From Pseudomonas sp. MUP55 (GTDB lineage: Bacteria > Pseudomonadota > Gammaproteobacteria > Pseudomonadales > Pseudomonadaceae): DNA of 64,000 bases. The notes beneath the pieces were generated by a model, which was not told the origin of the DNA, made no database searches, and worked only from the letters and a program-made list of their open reading frames with translations. The position numbers and the translations under genes are program-made. This document shows, piece after piece, positions 61,245 to 64,000 of the stretch (positions are counted from its first letter, which is position 1; the number at the start of each line of letters is the position of its first letter). The stretch covers positions 4,774,001-4,838,000 of the forward strand of contig NZ_CP138214.1 of NCBI RefSeq assembly GCF_034043515.1, in the 5' to 3' direction.

Positions 61245-61343
61245 GGTACTGATTCCTCACTCATCAGGGCCGCTCTGGAACCCTGTAGAAACGTCTGCGT
61301 TTTCCGCCACGTTCCTACAGAGCTTGGGTGGCGGCTTCTATAT

Positions 61344-62558
61344 TTAGTGTGCCGCCCACTCGATCTTGGAGATATCGACACCGTCTTTGTACATGTCCCA
61401 CAGCGGCGACAGAACGCGCAGCTTGTTGACGGCTTCGCAGACTTTCTGCGCGGCGTAGTCGACTTGCTCTTCAGTGGTGAAGCGGCCGAAGGTAAAGCGG
61501 ATCGAGCTGTGTGCCAGTTCGTCGTTACGGCCCAGGGCGCGCAATACATACGAAGGCTCAAGGGACGCCGAGGTGCAGGCCGAACCGGACGATACCGCCA
61601 GGTCCTTGAGCGCCATGATCAGCGACTCGCCTTCGACGTAGTTGAAGCTCAAATTCAGGTTGTGCGGTACACGTGCAGTCATGCTGCCATTGATGTACAG
61701 CTCTTCAAGGTTCTCGACCTGCTTGTAGAAGCGATCGCTCAACGCCTTGATGCGCACGTTTTCGGCAGCCATGTCTTCCTTGGCTACGCGGAAGGCTTCG
61801 CCCATACCGACGATCTGGTGAGTCGCCAGGGTGCCGGAACGCATGCCGCGCTCGTGGCCGCCACCATGCATGGCGGCTTCGATACGCACGCGTGGCTTAC
61901 GGCTCACGTACAGTGCGCCGATGCCTTTAGGGCCGTAGGTCTTGTGGGCCGAGAACGACATCAGGTCGACTTTCAGCTTGGACAGGTCGATCTCGACCTT
62001 GCCGGTGGACTGAGCGGCGTCGACGTGCAGCAGAATACCCTTGGAACGGGTCAGTTCGCCGATTGCTTCGATGTCGTTGATGGTGCCGATTTCGTTGTTC
62101 ACGTGAATCACGGACACCAGGATAGTGTCATCACGCAGCGCGGCTTCGATCATGGCCGGGGTGACGATACCGTCGGTGGTCGGCTCGAGGTAGGTGACCT
62201 CAAAACCTTCACGCTCCAGTTGGCGCATGGTGTCGAGGACAGCCTTGTGCTCAATCTTGGTGGTGATCAGGTGCTTGCCCTTGGTCGCGTAGAAATGCGC
62301 CGCGCCCTTGATCGCCAGGTTGTCGGACTCGGTGGCACCGGAGGTCCAGACGATTTCGCGCGGGTCAGCACCCACCAGGTCGGCGACCTGGCGACGCGCG
62401 TTCTCGACCGCTTCCTCGGCTTTCCAGCCGAATACGTGGGAGCGGGAGGCCGGGTTGCCGAAGTTTCCGTCAACCAGCAGGCATTCGCTCATTTTTTGCG
62501 CGACACGCGGATCAACCGGGGTGGTCGCTGAGTAATCAAGGTAAATCGGCAATTTCAT
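61344..62558 (-). CDS. iscS: Cysteine desulfurase IscS
   Basis: A 404-residue PLP enzyme that supplies sulfur to IscU. The PLP lysine lies in [12 protein letters not shown] and the persulfide cysteine in [13 protein letters not shown] (Cys328). It is 50 bases downstream of iscR. Confidence 0.98.
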   Translation of the reverse strand: MKLPIYLDYSATTPVDPRVAQKMSECLLVDGNFGNPASRSHVFGWKAEEAVENARRQVADLVGADPREIVWTSGATESDNLAIKGAAHFYATKGKHLITTKIEHKAVLDTMRQLEREGFEVTYLEPTTDGIVTPAMIEAALRDDTILVSVIHVNNEIGTINDIEAIGELTRSKGILLHVDAAQSTGKVEIDLSKLKVDLMSFSAHKTYGPKGIGALYVSRKPRVRIEAAMHGGGHERGMRSGTLATHQIVGMGEAFRVAKEDMAAENVRIKALSDRFYKQVENLEELYINGSMTARVPHNLNLSFNYVEGESLIMALKDLAVSSGSACTSASLEPSYVLRALGRNDELAHSSIRFTFGRFTTEEQVDYAAQKVCEAVNKLRVLSPLWDMYKDGVDISKIEWAAH

Positions 62559-62608
62559 GGACTTTCTCCTAAATCAGGCTGGCTGGCGTGCCGTTAGCTC
62601 TGCGGCTG

Positions 62609-63100
62609 TCACTCGACGGCGGACGCTTCGATCTTGTCCAGACGCGGCGCCTTGGTGTTGCAACGGCGCTGGTCCTGACGCTGGGCTACTTCTTGCACCT
62701 CACGGCGAGTCACAAGATCAGCCAAGCTGATACCACTCAAAAACTCATGGATCTGCAGGCTCAAGTCACACCACAAGTGGTGCGTCAGGCAGGTGTCGCC
62801 GGCGTGGCAGTCACCCAGGCCCTGGCATTTGGTGGCATCGACGGATTCGTTGACCGCGTCGATCACCTGGGCCACCTGGATGCCCTGCATGTCGCGGGAC
62901 AACTGATATCCACCACCCGGGCCCCGAACGCTGGACACCAGGTTGCTACGGCGCAATTTGGCGAACAGCTGCTCGAGGTAAGACAGGGAAATGCCTTGGC
63001 GCTCGGAGATATCGGCCAGGGACACCGGCCCAGTTTGCGCGTGCAAAGCCAGGTCGAGCATGGCAGTCACCGCGTATCGGCCTTTTGTAGTCAGTCTCAT
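62609..63100 (-). CDS. iscR: Fe-S sensing repressor IscR
   Basis: A 163-residue Rrf2-family regulator. The winged helix covers residues 1-70. The 2Fe-2S ligands Cys92, Cys98, Cys104 and His107 ([18 protein letters not shown]) are all present. It should repress its own operon when it holds a cluster. ATG 63100 gives the normal [11 protein letters not shown] start. Two type-1-like sites lie upstream. Confidence 0.97.
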   Translation of the reverse strand: MRLTTKGRYAVTAMLDLALHAQTGPVSLADISERQGISLSYLEQLFAKLRRSNLVSSVRGPGGGYQLSRDMQGIQVAQVIDAVNESVDATKCQGLGDCHAGDTCLTHHLWCDLSLQIHEFLSGISLADLVTRREVQEVAQRQDQRRCNTKAPRLDKIEASAVE

Positions 63101-63141
63101 GGACAAGTACCAAGGTGTTTCAGAATGGGAGCAAGTATGCG

Positions 63142-63166
63142 ATTCCCGAGTATTTAAGTCAACTAT
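63142..63166 (-). promoter_or_regulatory. IscR type-1-like site, promoter-proximal
   Basis: On the minus strand ATAGTTGACTTAAATACTCG, continuing GGAAT, close to the known type-1 pattern (ATA..TTGACT..A.AGTC...TAT). TTGACT within it is a possible -35, with CATACT 17 bases on. Confidence 0.65.
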
Positions 63167-63192
63167 AAGACCTAGTACTTTAGTCAGGATTA
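63165..63192 (-). promoter_or_regulatory. IscR type-1-like site, distal
   Basis: On the minus strand TAATCCTGACTAAAGTACTA, continuing GGTCTTAT, also close to the type-1 pattern and 23 bases upstream of the other site, about two helical turns. Confidence 0.7.
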
Positions 63193-63288
63193 CCCGTAAA
63201 AAGGGCGCGCGAATCATAGCAGGACGGGGCGCAAGCGAACAGCAGGAACAGGACAGGGCAGGAATTCCCAGACCAATGAAGATCAAAA

Positions 63289-63376
63289 TGTGGGAGGGGG
63301 CTTGCCCCCGATAGCGGTGGATCAGCCAAAACTATGGTGACTGACACTCTGCTATCGGTGGCAAGCCCCCTCCCAC
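63289..63376. repeat. REPIN between iscR and cysE
   Basis: Inverted pair of the common arm; the right arm has one change (ATCGGTGGCAAGCCCCCTCC). Confidence 0.88.
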
Positions 63377-63402
63377 AGGGGATCTGTGGTGGTGACGAGA
63401 AC

Positions 63403-63999
63403 TCAGCCGGCCTTGGTGGCGGCTTCGTCCTTGATCTGGGCGAAGTCTTCTTCGCGCAACTCAGGCAGCTCTTTTGCGCAGTAAGGACTGCCCAGGTCCT
63501 TCAGCGCGCCGCACATCCCGTCCAACTTGCCATCAACCGCTTGCAGGTGATCAAGCAGTTGACCAATGGCGCGAGCCACCGGGTCGGGCATGTCTTCGCT
63601 GACACCGTAAGCGTCGAAACCGATCTTCTCGGCCATGGCCTTGCGCTTGGCTTCCTGCTCGTCGCCAACTTCCGGCTTGACGATGATCCGTCCGGGAATG
63701 CCCACCACTGTGGCACCCGGCGGCACTGCCTTGGTGACCACGGCATTGGAACCCACCTTGGCCCCCGCGCCTACAGTGAACGGGCCGAGCACCTTGGCGC
63801 CCGCCCCCACCACTACGCCATCACCCAGCGTCGGGTGGCGCTTGCCTTTATTCCAGGTGGTACCGCCCAGGGTCACGCCCTGATAGAGCGTCACGTCATC
63901 GCCAATTTCGGCCGTCTCGCCAATCACGATGCCCATGCCGTGGTCGATAAAGAAGCGACGACCGACCTTGGCGCCCGGATGGATTTCGATCCCGGTCAA
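63403..63999 (-). CDS. cysE: Serine O-acetyltransferase (partial at window end)
   Basis: The C-terminal 198 residues of CysE, which makes O-acetylserine for cysteine synthesis. The left-handed beta helix begins with [19 protein letters not shown]; the active His in [13 protein letters not shown] and the [15 protein letters not shown] loop are visible. The N-terminal helical domain of about 60 residues is beyond the window, so the internal ATG in MTGIEIHP is not the true start. A long C-terminal tail (about 60 residues after GIPGRII) is typical of the longer CysE forms. The isc-cysE neighbourhood links sulfur supply with cluster building. Confidence 0.93.
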   Translation of the reverse strand: MTGIEIHPGAKVGRRFFIDHGMGIVIGETAEIGDDVTLYQGVTLGGTTWNKGKRHPTLGDGVVVGAGAKVLGPFTVGAGAKVGSNAVVTKAVPPGATVVGIPGRIIVKPEVGDEQEAKRKAMAEKIGFDAYGVSEDMPDPVARAIGQLLDHLQAVDGKLDGMCGALKDLGSPYCAKELPELREEDFAQIKDEAATKAG

Positions 64000-64000
64000 C

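Overview
The window is a chromosome segment of a Pseudomonas, most likely of the P. fluorescens group. The evidence is the gene content and order (nagE end, purL, mltF, guaBA, leuA, xseA, der-bamB-yfgM-hisS-ispG-rodZ-pilW-rlmN-ndk-isc), the GC-rich codon use, and many REP/REPIN repeats of the type known from P. fluorescens SBW25 between core genes. I saw no rRNA, tRNA, CRISPR array or intact insertion sequence.

Layout. 1-7 kb: end of a PTS permease, a DUF6124 gene with a folded leader, purL, a NIF3/YqfO-like gene and mltF. 7.2-15.6 kb: a trehalose PTS cluster on the minus strand (treP, treC, a LamB-type porin, an EIIA-HPr-EI fusion and a cysteine-less EIIB domain) with divergent treR and twin palindromic operators. 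15.9-18.0 kb: an orphan gene with a C-terminal TerD-like domain. 18.3-35.7 kb: an integrated mobile island. 35.7-64 kb: core genes again (guaA-guaB, TauE/SafE permease, a frameshifted lysR, xseA, an M23 peptidase, leuA, methionine aminotransferase plus omega-amidase, then the long minus-strand series from der up to iscR, and cysE running off the end).

The island is the part to study. It sits at the 3' end of guaA between two copies of a 13-bp core (18305-18317 and 35728-35740), beside a P4-type tyrosine integrase whose probable arm sites (ATACCATG motifs) occur at both ends. Its backbone combines an AlpA-type regulator, IncQ-like RepA and RepC genes with iterons inside the repC end, an IncP-like oriT with a TraJ-type protein but no relaxase, a TraC-like protein, and only three mating-pair genes (trbJ, a trbK-like gene, trbL). 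I infer a mobilizable element that borrows a relaxase and most of a type IV secretion system from a helper, possibly swapping in its own TrbJ/TrbL subunits as SGI1 does with IncC plasmids.

The cargo is anti-phage. A three-gene overlapping operon (19202-24213) has the Detocs architecture: a histidine-kinase-like sensor, a lone receiver, and a receiver fused to a nucleoside-phosphorylase effector of the type shown to degrade ATP. A small membrane protein is divergent from it, and a convergent gene encodes an Mrr-type nuclease fused to a STAND-like NTPase. REPINs are absent from about 13.2 to 38.9 kb, as expected for recently acquired DNA, although that interval also holds native treP, treR and guaBA.
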